Shown in pieces: positions 1 to 8,355 of a stretch of 64,000 nucleotides of DNA. Position 1 is the stretch's first letter. Every line of letters starts with the position of its first letter. Position numbers and translations under genes: made by a program. This DNA is from Nocardioides marmorisolisilvae (GTDB taxonomy: Bacteria > Actinomycetota > Actinomycetes > Propionibacteriales > Nocardioidaceae), in assembly GCF_003725775.1 (NCBI RefSeq), contig NZ_RJSG01000003.1:113307-177306 (forward strand), written 5' to 3'. A model generated the notes under the pieces. The model searched no databases and was not told the origin of the DNA. It saw nothing but the letters and a program-made list of their open reading frames with translations.

Positions 1-1
1 A

Positions 2-682
2 GACGAGGTCGTCATCGAGGACTGGATCGAGGACGAGCCTGCGGAGGACGAGCGAGCCGACGAGCCGACGACTGACGAGGTGCCGGCGGAAGAACCGTCC
101 GAGGACGTTGTCGACCTCCCGGTCGAGGAGCCGTACGTCGCCGAGCCGGTCGAGGACGAGACCGAGATCGAGGACGAGGAAGAACCCGAGCCGGCCCCCG
201 AGCCCGAGCGCCTCGAAGCCCCCGCCGCGCGGGCGTCCACCGAACCGGTCCCGCGCTTCGTCGAGTTCCGTCCGGGCAACTCGCTCAGCTACCTGTTCGG
301 CACCCTGTTCGCGATCTTCTTCGTCGGCGCCGTGATCGGCATCTTCTGGGCCGTCTCCAACGGCGGCCGGCCCGCGCTGATCGCCGCCGGAGCAGCCACC
401 TTCGCTGCGATGGCGAGCTGGTGGGCACTGCTCAACTGGACCCCGGCGATCGTCTCGATCAGCAACGGGACCCTGGAGATCTCCCGCGGATCCACCGGCG
501 AGAGCTGGGACCTGCGCGACCCGGCGACCGAGCTCACGATGCCCGAGAAGGTCACCCGCTCCTGGAAGGCGACCCTGCGGAACGACGTCGGGAAGCAGTT
601 CACGATCACCTCGTCGACCGTGGAGCCCGAGCAGTTCGTGTCGATCGTCGAGCACTACCGGGCACTCGGCCCGGAGAACTAG
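2..682 (+). CDS. Membrane protein with acidic N-terminal region (5' end outside window)
   Basis: The reading frame is open to the left edge of the window, so the true start is probably upstream; GTG at 80 is the first internal candidate. The visible N-terminal part is a long Glu/Asp/Pro-rich segment of low complexity, probably cytoplasmic and disordered. Two hydrophobic segments follow (about residues 70-92 and 98-118, counted from the GTG at 80), then a roughly 80-residue C-terminal domain rich in short strand-like stretches, as in the membrane-anchored PH-like domains of actinobacteria. The domain assignment is inference; no catalytic motif is visible. It converges on the racemase gene with a gap of only 3 bases. 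Confidence 0.6.
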   Translation, partial: DEVVIEDWIEDEPAEDERADEPTTDEVPAEEPSEDVVDLPVEEPYVAEPVEDETEIEDEEEPEPAPEPERLEAPAARASTEPVPRFVEFRPGNSLSYLFGTLFAIFFVGAVIGIFWAVSNGGRPALIAAGAATFAAMASWWALLNWTPAIVSISNGTLEISRGSTGESWDLRDPATELTMPEKVTRSWKATLRNDVGKQFTITSSTVEPEQFVSIVEHYRALGPEN

Positions 683-685
683 CCG

Positions 686-1384
686 CTACGCCAGCGCCCA
701 GTCCACGGCCGCCTCGGCATGCAGCCGGGTCGTCGGCAGCACCGGCACCGGGCTGTCGTCCTGACCGATCAGCAGCTCGATCTCGGTGCAACCCAGGATG
801 ACGCCCTCGCAGCCGGCCGCGACCAGGCGCCCGATCACCTCGACGTACGCAGCCCGGGACTCGTCCTTCACGATGCCCAGGCAGAGCTCGTCGTAGATGA
901 CCCGGTGGACCAGGGCCCGGTCCTCGGCGTCGGGTACGAGGACCTCCAGACCGTGCCCCGCGAGCCGGTCGCGGTAGAAGTCCTGCTCCATCGTGAACGC
1001 GGTGCCCAGCAGCCCGACCTGGGTCAGCCGGGCTGCGGTGGCGGCCGCGGCCGTTGCGTCGGCTAGGTGCAGCAGCGGGATCCCGACCGCCTCCTCGATC
1101 GCGTCCGCGACCTTGTGCATGGTGTTGGTGCAGAGCACGATCACCTCGGCTCCGGCGGCCTCGAGCTGGCGCGCAGCGTCGGCCAGCATCGCGCCGGCCT
1201 CAACCCAGCGTCCGGAGACCTGGAGCTCCTCGACGGTCGCGAAGTCGACCGAGCGCAGCAAGCAGTCCGCCGAGTGCAGCCCGCCGAGGCGGTCCCGGAC
1301 CAGCTCGTTCACCAACCGGTAGTACTCGGCGCTGCTCTCCCAGCTCATCCCGCCCAGGAGTCCGATGCGTTTCACACCGACCAC
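686..1384 (-). CDS. Aspartate/glutamate racemase family protein
   Basis: A cofactor-independent amino acid racemase of the Asp/Glu racemase superfamily (232 residues, usual length for the YgeA/aspartate racemase branch). The two catalytic cysteines expected in this family are visible: Cys85 in the motif CTNTMH and Cys199 in LGCTE. The N-terminal KRIGLLGGMSWESS matches the family's opening strand and loop. The substrate cannot be told from sequence; aspartate, glutamate or a broad range of amino acids are possible. It is monocistronic, convergent with the preceding gene and divergent from the ferric-reductase-like gene. Confidence 0.88.
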   Translation of the reverse strand: MVGVKRIGLLGGMSWESSAEYYRLVNELVRDRLGGLHSADCLLRSVDFATVEELQVSGRWVEAGAMLADAARQLEAAGAEVIVLCTNTMHKVADAIEEAVGIPLLHLADATAAAATAARLTQVGLLGTAFTMEQDFYRDRLAGHGLEVLVPDAEDRALVHRVIYDELCLGIVKDESRAAYVEVIGRLVAAGCEGVILGCTEIELLIGQDDSPVPVLPTTRLHAEAAVDWALA

Positions 1385-1465
1385 CCTGGCAAACCCGGAG
1401 GTCGTTCGGGCTGAGATTTCCGCGGTAGCTGCCGATCAGGAGGGCTCAACCAGGAGGAAGTCCGC

Positions 1466-2866
1466 GTGACGGCACTGTTCGAGCCCCACCCGACCCGGAA
1501 CCTCGCGCTGGGCCGCGCTGCCCGGCGTGACGCCGGCACCCGCCGTACGGCGGTCGCGCTGCTCTGCGCCAGCCTGCTCCTGGTCACCTTCTGGTGGGCC
1601 CACGACGGCGGGGTGCAGGACCTCGGCACGCTCGCCGGCGCGATGATGTCGATCGGACGCCTGTCCGGCCTGGTCGCCTCGGTTCTGCTGCTCGCCCAGG
1701 TCGTGCTGATGACCCGCGTCCCGGCGCTCGAGCGTGCCTTCGGCCAGGACGAGCTCGCGCGGCTGCACCGCCTGGTCGGGTTCACCTCGTTCACCCTCAT
1801 GCTCGTGCACGTCCTGACGATCACCGACGGGTACGCCGCCGCGCGTCTTTCCGCGACACCAGCGACCTTCTGGGACCTGACCGTGCACTACTCCGGCATG
1901 CTGCTCGGGGTCGTCGGGACCGCCTGCCTGGTCATGGTCGTCGTCACCAGCATCAAGGCGGCCCGCCGACGCCTGCGCTACGAGTCGTGGCACCTGCTGC
2001 ACCTCTACGGCTACCTCGGTGTCGGCCTCGCGCTGCCGCACCAGCTCTGGACCGGGCAGGAGTTCACCGACTCCCCCGGCAAGACCCTGTTCTGGTGGAC
2101 GGCCTGGGGCGTGGTGGCCGGGGTCGTGCTGACCTGGCGGGTCGGCGTACCGGTGTGGCGGAACCTCCGACACCGGCTGGTGGTGGACGGCGTGGTTACC
2201 GAGGCTCCGGGGGTGTGGTCGGTGCACGTGACCGGGCGCCACCTCGGGGACCTGGACGTCCGCGCCGGCCAGTTCTTCACCTGGCGGTTCCTCGACGGTG
2301 CCGGCTGGACCCGGGGCAACCCGTACTCGCTCTCGGCCGAGCCCGACGGCCGCCGCCTGCGCATCACCGTCGCCGACGCGGGTGACGGGAGCCGCCGGGT
2401 GGCCGGGCTCCGGCCGGGGACCCGCGTCCTCGTCGAGGGCCCGTACGGCCGCCTGAGCTCGCGGGCGCGGACCGCCCCGAAGGTCGCGTTCATCGGCGCC
2501 GGTGTCGGCATCACCCCGCTGCGGTCCCTGGCCGGAGAGCTCCCGTACGCCGCGGGCGACGCGTTCTACCTCGAGCGGTTCACCAGCACCGCGTTGTTCA
2601 CCGACGAGGTCGACGCCCTCGCGACGTCCCGAGGGCTCGCAGTGCTGCGACTCCCCGGACGGCGCCGCGCCCCCGACTCGTGGCTGGGCGAGGGCATCCC
2701 CGCGGACGTCGACGACCTGGCCGCACTGCGGCACTGGCTGCCCGACGTCGCCGAGCGCGACGTGTACCTGTGCGGGCCGCGGCCGTGGACGGACCTCGTC
2801 CGCACCACCCTCGCCCGAGCCGGGCTCCCGGACGAGCGCCTGCACCTCGAGAGCTTTGCGTGGTGA
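1466..2866 (+). CDS. Ferric reductase-like transmembrane flavocytochrome
   Basis: A 466-residue fusion of a six-helix ferric-reductase-like heme domain (about residues 27-230) with a ferredoxin-NADP reductase-type FAD/NAD(P) module (about 235-466). Candidate heme ligands are paired histidines (H101/H115 and H176 or H179/H192). FAD binding is suggested by NPYSLS (285-290), nucleotide binding by GAGVGITPL (344-352) and CGPRP (436-440). It would take electrons from cytosolic NAD(P)H across the membrane. The GTG start follows AGGAGGA. The gene is followed at 4 bases by the FMN-binding gene and then apbE, so its likely job is to feed electrons to an extracytoplasmic flavoprotein. The terminal acceptor is unknown. 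Confidence 0.87.
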   Translation: MTALFEPHPTRNLALGRAARRDAGTRRTAVALLCASLLLVTFWWAHDGGVQDLGTLAGAMMSIGRLSGLVASVLLLAQVVLMTRVPALERAFGQDELARLHRLVGFTSFTLMLVHVLTITDGYAAARLSATPATFWDLTVHYSGMLLGVVGTACLVMVVVTSIKAARRRLRYESWHLLHLYGYLGVGLALPHQLWTGQEFTDSPGKTLFWWTAWGVVAGVVLTWRVGVPVWRNLRHRLVVDGVVTEAPGVWSVHVTGRHLGDLDVRAGQFFTWRFLDGAGWTRGNPYSLSAEPDGRRLRITVADAGDGSRRVAGLRPGTRVLVEGPYGRLSSRARTAPKVAFIGAGVGITPLRSLAGELPYAAGDAFYLERFTSTALFTDEVDALATSRGLAVLRLPGRRRAPDSWLGEGIPADVDDLAALRHWLPDVAERDVYLCGPRPWTDLVRTTLARAGLPDERLHLESFAW

Positions 2867-2870
2867 CCCC

Positions 2871-3581
2871 GTGAACCGCATCGTCTACTGGGCCCTGAGC
2901 ACCGTGTCCGTCCTCGTGCTGCTGTTCGGCTACCACACCTCGACGGCCGGCCCGATGCTCGCGAGCAGCGACAGCTCCGTGCACCGGGAGTTCACCGCCT
3001 CGGTGCCCACCGCCGGCGCGGGCGGCGAACCCCCTCCGCCGACGAGGACGACCGGCACCCCCACGAGCAGGCCGACGCACCGCGCGCACCCGAAGGCACA
3101 CCGGCGCGCCACCCAGCCGACCCCGTCGGCGACGGCCACGCCGACAGCCCACCGGCCGACCGCGACCTCGAAGCCGTCGCGGACCAGCGCAGCGCCGAAG
3201 CCGAGCTCGGCTCCGACGCACCACTCCACGCCGACCCCGGTCAAGACCACCAGCCCGACCCCGAAACCCACTCCCAAGCCGACCCCCAAGCCCACCCCGA
3301 AGCCGCCGAGCAGCAGGACGCTGACCGGGTCGGTCGCGTCGACCCGGTGGGGACCCGTCCAGGTCCAGCTCAAGGTCACCGGCACGACGATCACCAGCGT
3401 GACCGTGCTCCAGTACCCGAACGCCAACTCCCGCGACATCACCATCAACAACCGGGCGCTGCCGATCCTCATCAACGAGACGCTCCAGGCCCAGGGCGCC
3501 TCGATCGACATGGTCTCCGGTGCCACGGTCACCAGCGTCGGTTACCTGAAGTCGCTGCAGAGCGCGCTCGACCAGCTCTGA
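2871..3581 (+). CDS. Exported FMN-binding (flavinylated) protein
   Basis: Start is GTG 2871, four bases after the previous stop. The 236-residue product has an N-terminal membrane anchor or signal (about 4-21), then a long Pro/Thr/Lys/Ser-rich linker ending in PTPKP-type tandem repeats (about 50-145), and a C-terminal FMN-binding domain (about 148-236). The motif DMVSGATVT (213-221) fits the D-x-x-S-G-A-T-x-T flavinylation signature of NqrC/RnfG-like domains, with Thr221 the likely phosphoester-linked FMN site. The linker would let the flavin domain reach through the cell wall region. The adjacent apbE supplies the modification. Confidence 0.87.
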   Translation: MNRIVYWALSTVSVLVLLFGYHTSTAGPMLASSDSSVHREFTASVPTAGAGGEPPPPTRTTGTPTSRPTHRAHPKAHRRATQPTPSATATPTAHRPTATSKPSRTSAAPKPSSAPTHHSTPTPVKTTSPTPKPTPKPTPKPTPKPPSSRTLTGSVASTRWGPVQVQLKVTGTTITSVTVLQYPNANSRDITINNRALPILINETLQAQGASIDMVSGATVTSVGYLKSLQSALDQL

Positions 3582-3584
3582 GCC

Positions 3585-4349
3585 ATGACCACCCCCGTCC
3601 GGTACGTCGAGCAGGTGATGGGCATGCCCATCAGCCTCGCCCTGCGCGGACGGTGGGCGGGCACTCCGGTCGCCGATCGCGCGTGGGGTCGGGTCGTCGA
3701 CTCGCTGCGCGCGGTGGACGCGGTGTTCTCGACGTACCGATCGGACAGCTGGGTCTCCCGCCTCGGCCGCGGTGAGGTCACCGTCCAGGAGTGCCCGGCG
3801 ATGGTCGGCGAGGTGCTCGTGCTCGCCGAGCAGGCGCGCCTCGAGTCGGGCGGAGCCTTCGACGTCTGGTCGGCCGGCTCCGAGGAGGCGGGCGGCCTCG
3901 ACCCCAGCGGAGTGGTCAAGGGGTGGGCGGTGCAGCGGGCCGTCGCCGAGCTCGACGTCCTCGAGGACACCGACGTCTGCCTCTCGGCCGGTGGCGACCT
4001 GGTCTGCGTGACCCGGCGCCCGGACGCTGATCCGTGGCGGATCGGCATCGAGGACCCGCACGACCCCTCCCGGGTGATCGCGGTGGTCCCGGTGCTCGAC
4101 GGCGGGGTGGCCACCTCAGGGCTCGCGCACCGCGGTGCGCACATCGTCGACCCGCGAACGGGACGTACACCGAGCGAGCTCGCCTCGATCACCGTCGTGG
4201 GCGACGACCTGACCTGGGCCGACATCGACGCCACCGCCGCGTTCGTGATGGGTGCGTCCGGGATCGACTGGCTGACCGCCCGCGGCCGCACCGGCGTCGC
4301 GGTGCTGGCCGACGGGTCAGCGCGGACCTTCGCTCCGACCGACCGCTAG
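3585..4349 (+). CDS. apbE: FAD:protein FMN transferase (ApbE)
   Basis: Transfers FMN from FAD to a Thr/Ser of a partner protein, here most likely the FMN-binding protein encoded 3 bases upstream. The 254-residue sequence keeps the family landmarks: MGMPISL near the N-terminus, SGVVKGWAVQRA (108-119), the FAD-contacting SAGGD (134-138), HIVDPRTG (186-193) and the Mg-binding region around TWADIDATAAF (210-220). It is shorter than typical ApbE (300 or more residues) and shows no clear lipoprotein signal, so it may act at the inner face or be exported by another route. Third gene of the flavin electron-transfer operon. Confidence 0.9.
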   Translation: MTTPVRYVEQVMGMPISLALRGRWAGTPVADRAWGRVVDSLRAVDAVFSTYRSDSWVSRLGRGEVTVQECPAMVGEVLVLAEQARLESGGAFDVWSAGSEEAGGLDPSGVVKGWAVQRAVAELDVLEDTDVCLSAGGDLVCVTRRPDADPWRIGIEDPHDPSRVIAVVPVLDGGVATSGLAHRGAHIVDPRTGRTPSELASITVVGDDLTWADIDATAAFVMGASGIDWLTARGRTGVAVLADGSARTFAPTDR

Positions 4350-4390
4350 GCTGCGCCGGTACGGACCGACCGCGCGACGGGCGTCCGTGC

Positions 4391-4463
4391 GGGCCTCTAG
4401 CTCAACTGGCAGAGCAGCGGACTTTTAATCCGCGGGTTCAGGGTTCGAGCCCCTGGGGGCCCA
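4391..4463 (+). tRNA. tRNA-Lys (anticodon TTT)
   Basis: Full cloverleaf: acceptor GGGCCTC paired with GGGGCCC (one G-T pair), anticodon stem GCGGA/TCCGC with loop CTTTTAA (anticodon TTT), T-stem CAGGG/CCCTG around TTCGAGC. Discriminator A at 4463 is followed by an encoded CCA (4464-4466). Confidence 0.96.
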
Positions 4464-4480
4464 CCACAGCGCCCACACCG

Positions 4481-4735
4481 TCAGCGGTAGCGGCGCTCCT
4501 CGACGATCGGGTCGTCCACGTAGTGCCGGTCGTGCACAGCCGCGCTGTCGACGACCACGTGACGCCGGCGGTAGCGGTCGGTCAGCGCGAAGGACAGCAC
4601 GATCGCGAGGATGCCGCAGACGATCAGGATGACGCCCAGGGCGTTGTCGTTGACGTAGCTCAGGTCGACGGTGATGACGTCGAAGGCGAGGATGAGGCCG
4701 AGCACGAGCAGCACGATGCCGAGTCCGATGTACAT
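4481..4735 (-). CDS. Small two-helix membrane protein, DUF6458-like
   Basis: An 84-residue protein with two hydrophobic helices (about 2-22 and 33-52) and a charged C-terminal tail rich in Arg, His and Asp. The opening MYIGLGIVLLVLGLI is typical of the actinobacterial DUF6458 family, whose function is unknown. It stands alone, between tRNA-Lys and the methyltransferase gene, with an upstream gap of about 80 bases that could hold its promoter. Family assignment is from memory of the sequence pattern. Confidence 0.75.
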   Translation of the reverse strand: MYIGLGIVLLVLGLILAFDVITVDLSYVNDNALGVILIVCGILAIVLSFALTDRYRRRHVVVDSAAVHDRHYVDDPIVEERRYR

Positions 4736-4814
4736 GTCGCACGTCCTTCCGTTCCCGCAGCGCGGTGCCGCGAGCTCTCGGAAGACACGTGCCCGACCGG
4801 GCCGAGAGGAAACG

Positions 4815-5426
4815 TCAGGCGCTCGCCGTGCCGAGCGAGAAGGCGGCCGCGAACCGCGGGCCGTCGGCGTAGAACTGGTCGAGCTCGGCCATCGTGAAGC
4901 CGGCGTCGGTGATCATCCGCGGGATCTCGCGGTTGAAGTTGCACCCGCCGGCGACCACCCGCTCGATCGGGTTGAGCCGGTGCTGCCAGCGCTGCACCTT
5001 CTCGTCCGGCGCGAGGCCGTGCTCGACGAAGTGCAGCGTCCCGCCGGGACGCAGCACGCGGCGCAGCTCCTTCAGCGCGGCCACCCCGTCCGGGATCGTG
5101 CAGAGCGTCCAGGTGCTCAGCGCGGTGTCGAACGAGTCGTCCGCGAACGGCAGCCGCTGGCCGTCCAGGCCTGCGCGCTCGATCGGCACCGACGTCGACG
5201 CGACGTTGTCGGCACCCAGGCGCCAGCCGACGTCGGAGGGTTCGACTGCCGCGACCCGGGTCACAGCCTCGGGGTAGAAGGCGACGTTGAGGCCCGAGCC
5301 GAAGCCGACCTCGACGACCTCACCGTGCAGGCCGGCGCAGACCCGGGAGCGGTACTTCTTCATCTCGCCGGTGCCGCAGGCCAGGTTCACGATCCGCGGC
5401 ACGATCCTGTCGCCGTAGAACCCCAA
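4815..5426 (-). CDS. Class I SAM-dependent methyltransferase
   Basis: A 203-residue Rossmann-fold methyltransferase. Motif I is VEVGFGSG (about 38-45); an acidic residue in AAVEPS follows as the ribose-binding position, and post-motif LPFADDSFD and LRPGGTLHFVEHG are typical of UbiE/Methyltransf_11 enzymes acting on small molecules. It is the last gene of a minus-strand set, 9 bases after the alpha/beta hydrolase, and may be co-transcribed from the KstR-type box at 7417. Substrate unknown. Confidence 0.82.
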   Translation of the reverse strand: MGFYGDRIVPRIVNLACGTGEMKKYRSRVCAGLHGEVVEVGFGSGLNVAFYPEAVTRVAAVEPSDVGWRLGADNVASTSVPIERAGLDGQRLPFADDSFDTALSTWTLCTIPDGVAALKELRRVLRPGGTLHFVEHGLAPDEKVQRWQHRLNPIERVVAGGCNFNREIPRMITDAGFTMAELDQFYADGPRFAAAFSLGTASA

Positions 5427-5435
5427 TCGACCCTC

Positions 5436-6353
5436 CTAGGCGTGCAGGGCCCGCTTGAGCGCGCCCACCAGGTCATCATTCATCCTCTGGACGACGGCCG
5501 CACCCGGGACGAGCTGCGCACCGTGGAACGCGCCCGGGTAGTTGTGCACCTCGACCGGTACGCCGGCCGCGAGCAGCCGCATCGCGTAGGTGAGGCCCTC
5601 GTCGCGCAACGGGTCGAGCTCGCAGGTGACCAGGTAGGTCGGCGGGAGGCCGGAGAGGTCCTCGGCGCGGGCCGGGGCGGCGTACTGGTCGGCCTGCTGT
5701 CCGCCGAGGTAGTACTCCCAGGACTTGATCGCCTGGGGACGGGCCCACATCGGGGTGTTCGTGAACGCCGTCATCGACGGTGTCTCGAGCCGGTCGTCGA
5801 GCTCGGGGATCCCGAGCGCCTGGAAGCACAGCGCCGGGCCGCCGCGGTCGCGGGCCAGCAGGGCGGTCGCCGCCGACAGGCCGCCTCCGGCGCTCTGTCC
5901 GTGTACGGCCAGCCGGTTCGTGTCCACACCTTCGAGCGCGGCCAGGAACTTCAGCGCGGTGTAGCAGTCCTCGAGCCCGGCTGGGTAGGGGTGCTCGGGA
6001 GCGAGCCGGTACCCGACGTTGACCACGACCGCCTGCACCGCGTTGGCCAGGGAGACCGCGCCGCCGTGCTCGGTGTCGATGCTGCCGATGCAGAACCCGC
6101 CGCCGTGCAGGTAGAGGATCCCGGGCAGGTCACCCGCGACGCCGCGCGGCCGGTAGATGCGCACGGGCACGCCGTCGGCGACCTCGTCGCGGATCTCGAC
6201 CGACTCCTCGCCGGGCACCGGACCCGCCGGCAGCCACTCATCGAACATCGCCCGCGCGGCAGGGATGTCGTCGAACGCGCCGCTGGTGTCCGGAATCAGC
6301 TCGACGATCGGAGCGAGCTCCGGGTCCAGCGACGGGAACTGGCTGACGTCCAT
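5436..6353 (-). CDS. Alpha/beta hydrolase (hormone-sensitive lipase family esterase)
   Basis: A 305-residue esterase of bacterial family IV. The oxyanion motif HGGG (83-86), nucleophile elbow GQSAGG (Ser154), acid ELDPLRDEG (Asp247) and GAFHG (His277) give a complete catalytic triad. No signal peptide, so cytoplasmic. The start ATG overlaps the stop of the DapB-like gene in TGATG, so the two are translationally coupled. The coding frame continues upstream but that part is a shadow of the neighbouring gene. Likely hydrolyses an ester or lactone, perhaps the product of the BVMO encoded upstream (inference). Confidence 0.9.
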   Translation of the reverse strand: MDVSQFPSLDPELAPIVELIPDTSGAFDDIPAARAMFDEWLPAGPVPGEESVEIRDEVADGVPVRIYRPRGVAGDLPGILYLHGGGFCIGSIDTEHGGAVSLANAVQAVVVNVGYRLAPEHPYPAGLEDCYTALKFLAALEGVDTNRLAVHGQSAGGGLSAATALLARDRGGPALCFQALGIPELDDRLETPSMTAFTNTPMWARPQAIKSWEYYLGGQQADQYAAPARAEDLSGLPPTYLVTCELDPLRDEGLTYAMRLLAAGVPVEVHNYPGAFHGAQLVPGAAVVQRMNDDLVGALKRALHA

Positions 6354-7408
6354 CAGCGCGCCAGGTCGGGGTGGGCCCGGCCGGTGACCAGCGGCATCTG
6401 GACGAAGGTGAGGATGCCCGGGTCGGCGGCGCAGACGTAGGGGATCGAGTTCACGCAGTGCGCGGCGGTGACCACGATGCCGGGGTTGCGCTCGAGCCCG
6501 GCGGCGACGGTCGTCGGGTGCCAGCCGTGGATGGTCACGTGGCAGTCCGGGTCGCCCTTGACCTCGACCTCGAACCGGACACCGTCCGGGCCGTACTTCC
6601 ACGGCGGGTCCAGGTGCTCGTCGCCCATCAGCCAGTTCACCGCGACGCGGACGACCTTGGTGTCGCCGACGAAGGCCTCCCAGGCGAACTGCTGGGCAGC
6701 CACCTGGCCGGGCTCGATGGTGCCGATGGGCGAGTCGATCGGTGCGGTGGCCACCGCGATCTCCCGGGTCGCGCGGATCTCGGCGTCGGCGAACCCGAGC
6801 GTGTCCAGGCACATCTGCACCGACTGCTCGAAGCCGTTGGCGAGCAGTGCCAGCATCGGGCCGTTCATCGCCTCCTCCGGCGATTGGCCGAAGCCCATGA
6901 TGTGCCGGACGACGTCGGGGGCGTTGTAGGTGCGGATGTCGGAGTACTCCTCACCGCGCACGTAGGTGATCGCCGAGGACAGGCCGGCGAAGAACAGCGG
7001 CTGCTGCTCGGTGGCACCGCCCGGGTCGATGCCGGTGCCGTGCAGGGTGACGCCGCCCTCGAGGCAGGCGGGCTCCATCCGGGCCTTCTCCTCGGCGCTC
7101 GGCCAGAACCACCCGAGCGGGGTGACCACGTTCTTGCCCGAGCGCAGGATCGCCGCGACCTCCTTGGGGTTCGGCATCAGCGGCGAGTACAGGACGCAGT
7201 CGGCCTCCATCGCGAGGATCTCGTCCATGCTGCTGGTCGCCGTGACCCCGATCGGGTCGGTGCCGATGATCTCGCCGACGTCCTTGCCGGACTTCTCCTC
7301 CGAGTGCACCCAGCACCCGACGAGCTCGAGATCGGGGTGCAGCCGGATGTGCTCGATCGCGGCGCGGCCGACCCCACCGGTCGCCCACTGGATCACCTTC
7401 AGCGTCAT
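6353..7408 (-). CDS. DapB-like NAD(P)-dependent oxidoreductase
   Basis: A 351-residue protein with an N-terminal Rossmann domain (IQWATGGVGRAAIEH, about 5-19) related to dihydrodipicolinate reductase. The family is common in mycobacteria and related actinobacteria next to lipid-catabolic genes; 2,4-diaminopentanoate dehydrogenase is a characterised relative, but true lysine biosynthesis is unlikely because the protein is much longer than DapB. The KstR-type palindrome lies 9 bases before the ATG, so repression by a sterol-responsive regulator is plausible. Overlaps the downstream esterase gene by one base. Confidence 0.8.
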   Translation of the reverse strand: MTLKVIQWATGGVGRAAIEHIRLHPDLELVGCWVHSEEKSGKDVGEIIGTDPIGVTATSSMDEILAMEADCVLYSPLMPNPKEVAAILRSGKNVVTPLGWFWPSAEEKARMEPACLEGGVTLHGTGIDPGGATEQQPLFFAGLSSAITYVRGEEYSDIRTYNAPDVVRHIMGFGQSPEEAMNGPMLALLANGFEQSVQMCLDTLGFADAEIRATREIAVATAPIDSPIGTIEPGQVAAQQFAWEAFVGDTKVVRVAVNWLMGDEHLDPPWKYGPDGVRFEVEVKGDPDCHVTIHGWHPTTVAAGLERNPGIVVTAAHCVNSIPYVCAADPGILTFVQMPLVTGRAHPDLAR

Positions 7409-7416
7409 GCCAGGAA

Positions 7417-7430
7417 TAGAACACGTTCTA
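7417..7430. promoter_or_regulatory. KstR-type operator TAGAACACGTTCTA
   Basis: Arms TAGAAC and GTTCTA are exact inverted repeats around a 2-base centre. The site fits TnnAACnnGTTnnA, the published binding pattern of KstR, the TetR-family repressor of sterol catabolism in mycobacteria and rhodococci. It lies 9 bases upstream of the DapB-like ATG, a good position for a repressor. No kstR gene is in the window. Confidence 0.65.
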
Positions 7431-7457
7431 GCGAACGAGCGTCAAGACCCTGACCGG

Positions 7458-8345
7458 TCAGGCGCGGGCGGCGGCGACCTCCGCGGCCACGTCGACGAAG
7501 GCGGGATCGGTCGTCGCCGGCACCAGGATGAACTCGTCGCAGCCCGCGGCCTCGGCGCCGTCGAGTACGGCCGCGAGCGCCTCGGGCGAGGCGGTCCGGG
7601 CGGTGGCGGCGATCGCCTCGGCGAGCTCCCGCCCCAGGAACGCCAGGTAGCGCGCGGTGAAGGACCGCAGCACCTCCTCGGCCGCGGGGACACCGAGCGC
7701 GACGAAGCAGCCGCTGACCTTGCGCGGACCGGACTCCCGTCCGGCCTCCGCCCAGCTCTTCTCCGCCAGCAGGTTGGTGCGCTCGATCTCGTCGCGGTCG
7801 CCGGCGATGCTGAACGCACTGATGCCGTCGGCCCAGGTCGCGGCTCGCGTCATCGCCTTCGGACCCATCGCGCCGGCGAGGATCACCGGGCCGTCGGGCT
7901 GGACGGTCGGCGGACCGACCGGGTCGGCCCCGGGGAACGGCGGCTGGCCTGCCAGCAGTGCCTTGAGCTCGAGCACCTTCTCGTCGAGGCGCTTGTGCCG
8001 GGCGGTGAACTCGGCGTCCAGCGCGCGGTAGTCGTGCTCACGACCCCCCACGCCGACCGCGACCTCGAGGCGGCCGTCGGCGAGCTGGTCGAGGGTGCCG
8101 ATCTGCTGGGCCACCATCGCCATCGGGTGCTGCGGCAGCACCCACAGGTTGGCCAGCACCCGCACCCGCTCGGTGACCGCGGCGCACGCCCCGAGCGTCG
8201 CCACCATCTCCGGGTTGTCGAAGGTGACCCGCTCGCCCGCGGACACGCTCGAGAAGGGGCCGGCGTCGATGCGACGGGCCCACTCGACGGTCGTCCCCGG
8301 GCCGTAGCCGGGCGCCATCTGGGGTAGCGCGACACCGATCTCCAT
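7458..8345 (-). CDS. LLM-class F420-dependent oxidoreductase
   Basis: A 295-residue TIM-barrel flavin/F420 enzyme of the luciferase-like monooxygenase class. The opening MEIGVALPQMAPG, the segment VLANLWVLPQHPMAMVAQQIGTLDQLADGRLEVAVGVGG (residues about 63-101, here only described) and the conserved HxxxA/QxxTLDxLSxGR-like pattern are typical of mycobacterial F420-dependent members. Uses F420H2 or FMN for reduction or oxidation of an unidentified substrate. It follows the BVMO gene by 10 bases and probably shares its transcript. Confidence 0.83.
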   Translation of the reverse strand: MEIGVALPQMAPGYGPGTTVEWARRIDAGPFSSVSAGERVTFDNPEMVATLGACAAVTERVRVLANLWVLPQHPMAMVAQQIGTLDQLADGRLEVAVGVGGREHDYRALDAEFTARHKRLDEKVLELKALLAGQPPFPGADPVGPPTVQPDGPVILAGAMGPKAMTRAATWADGISAFSIAGDRDEIERTNLLAEKSWAEAGRESGPRKVSGCFVALGVPAAEEVLRSFTARYLAFLGRELAEAIAATARTASPEALAAVLDGAEAAGCDEFILVPATTDPAFVDVAAEVAAARA

Positions 8346-8355
8346 GCGGGGGAGG

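Noticed and set aside
1436-2881. Long minus-strand frame opposite the ferric reductase gene
   Set aside because: A high-GC shadow: Arg/Gly/Pro-rich with no domain, while the plus strand has all the flavoprotein motifs.
3240-3310. Tandem repeat of CCCAAGCCGACC-type units as a CRISPR-like or VNTR locus
   Set aside because: It is in frame and encodes the PTPKP linker of the FMN-binding protein; no spacers exist.
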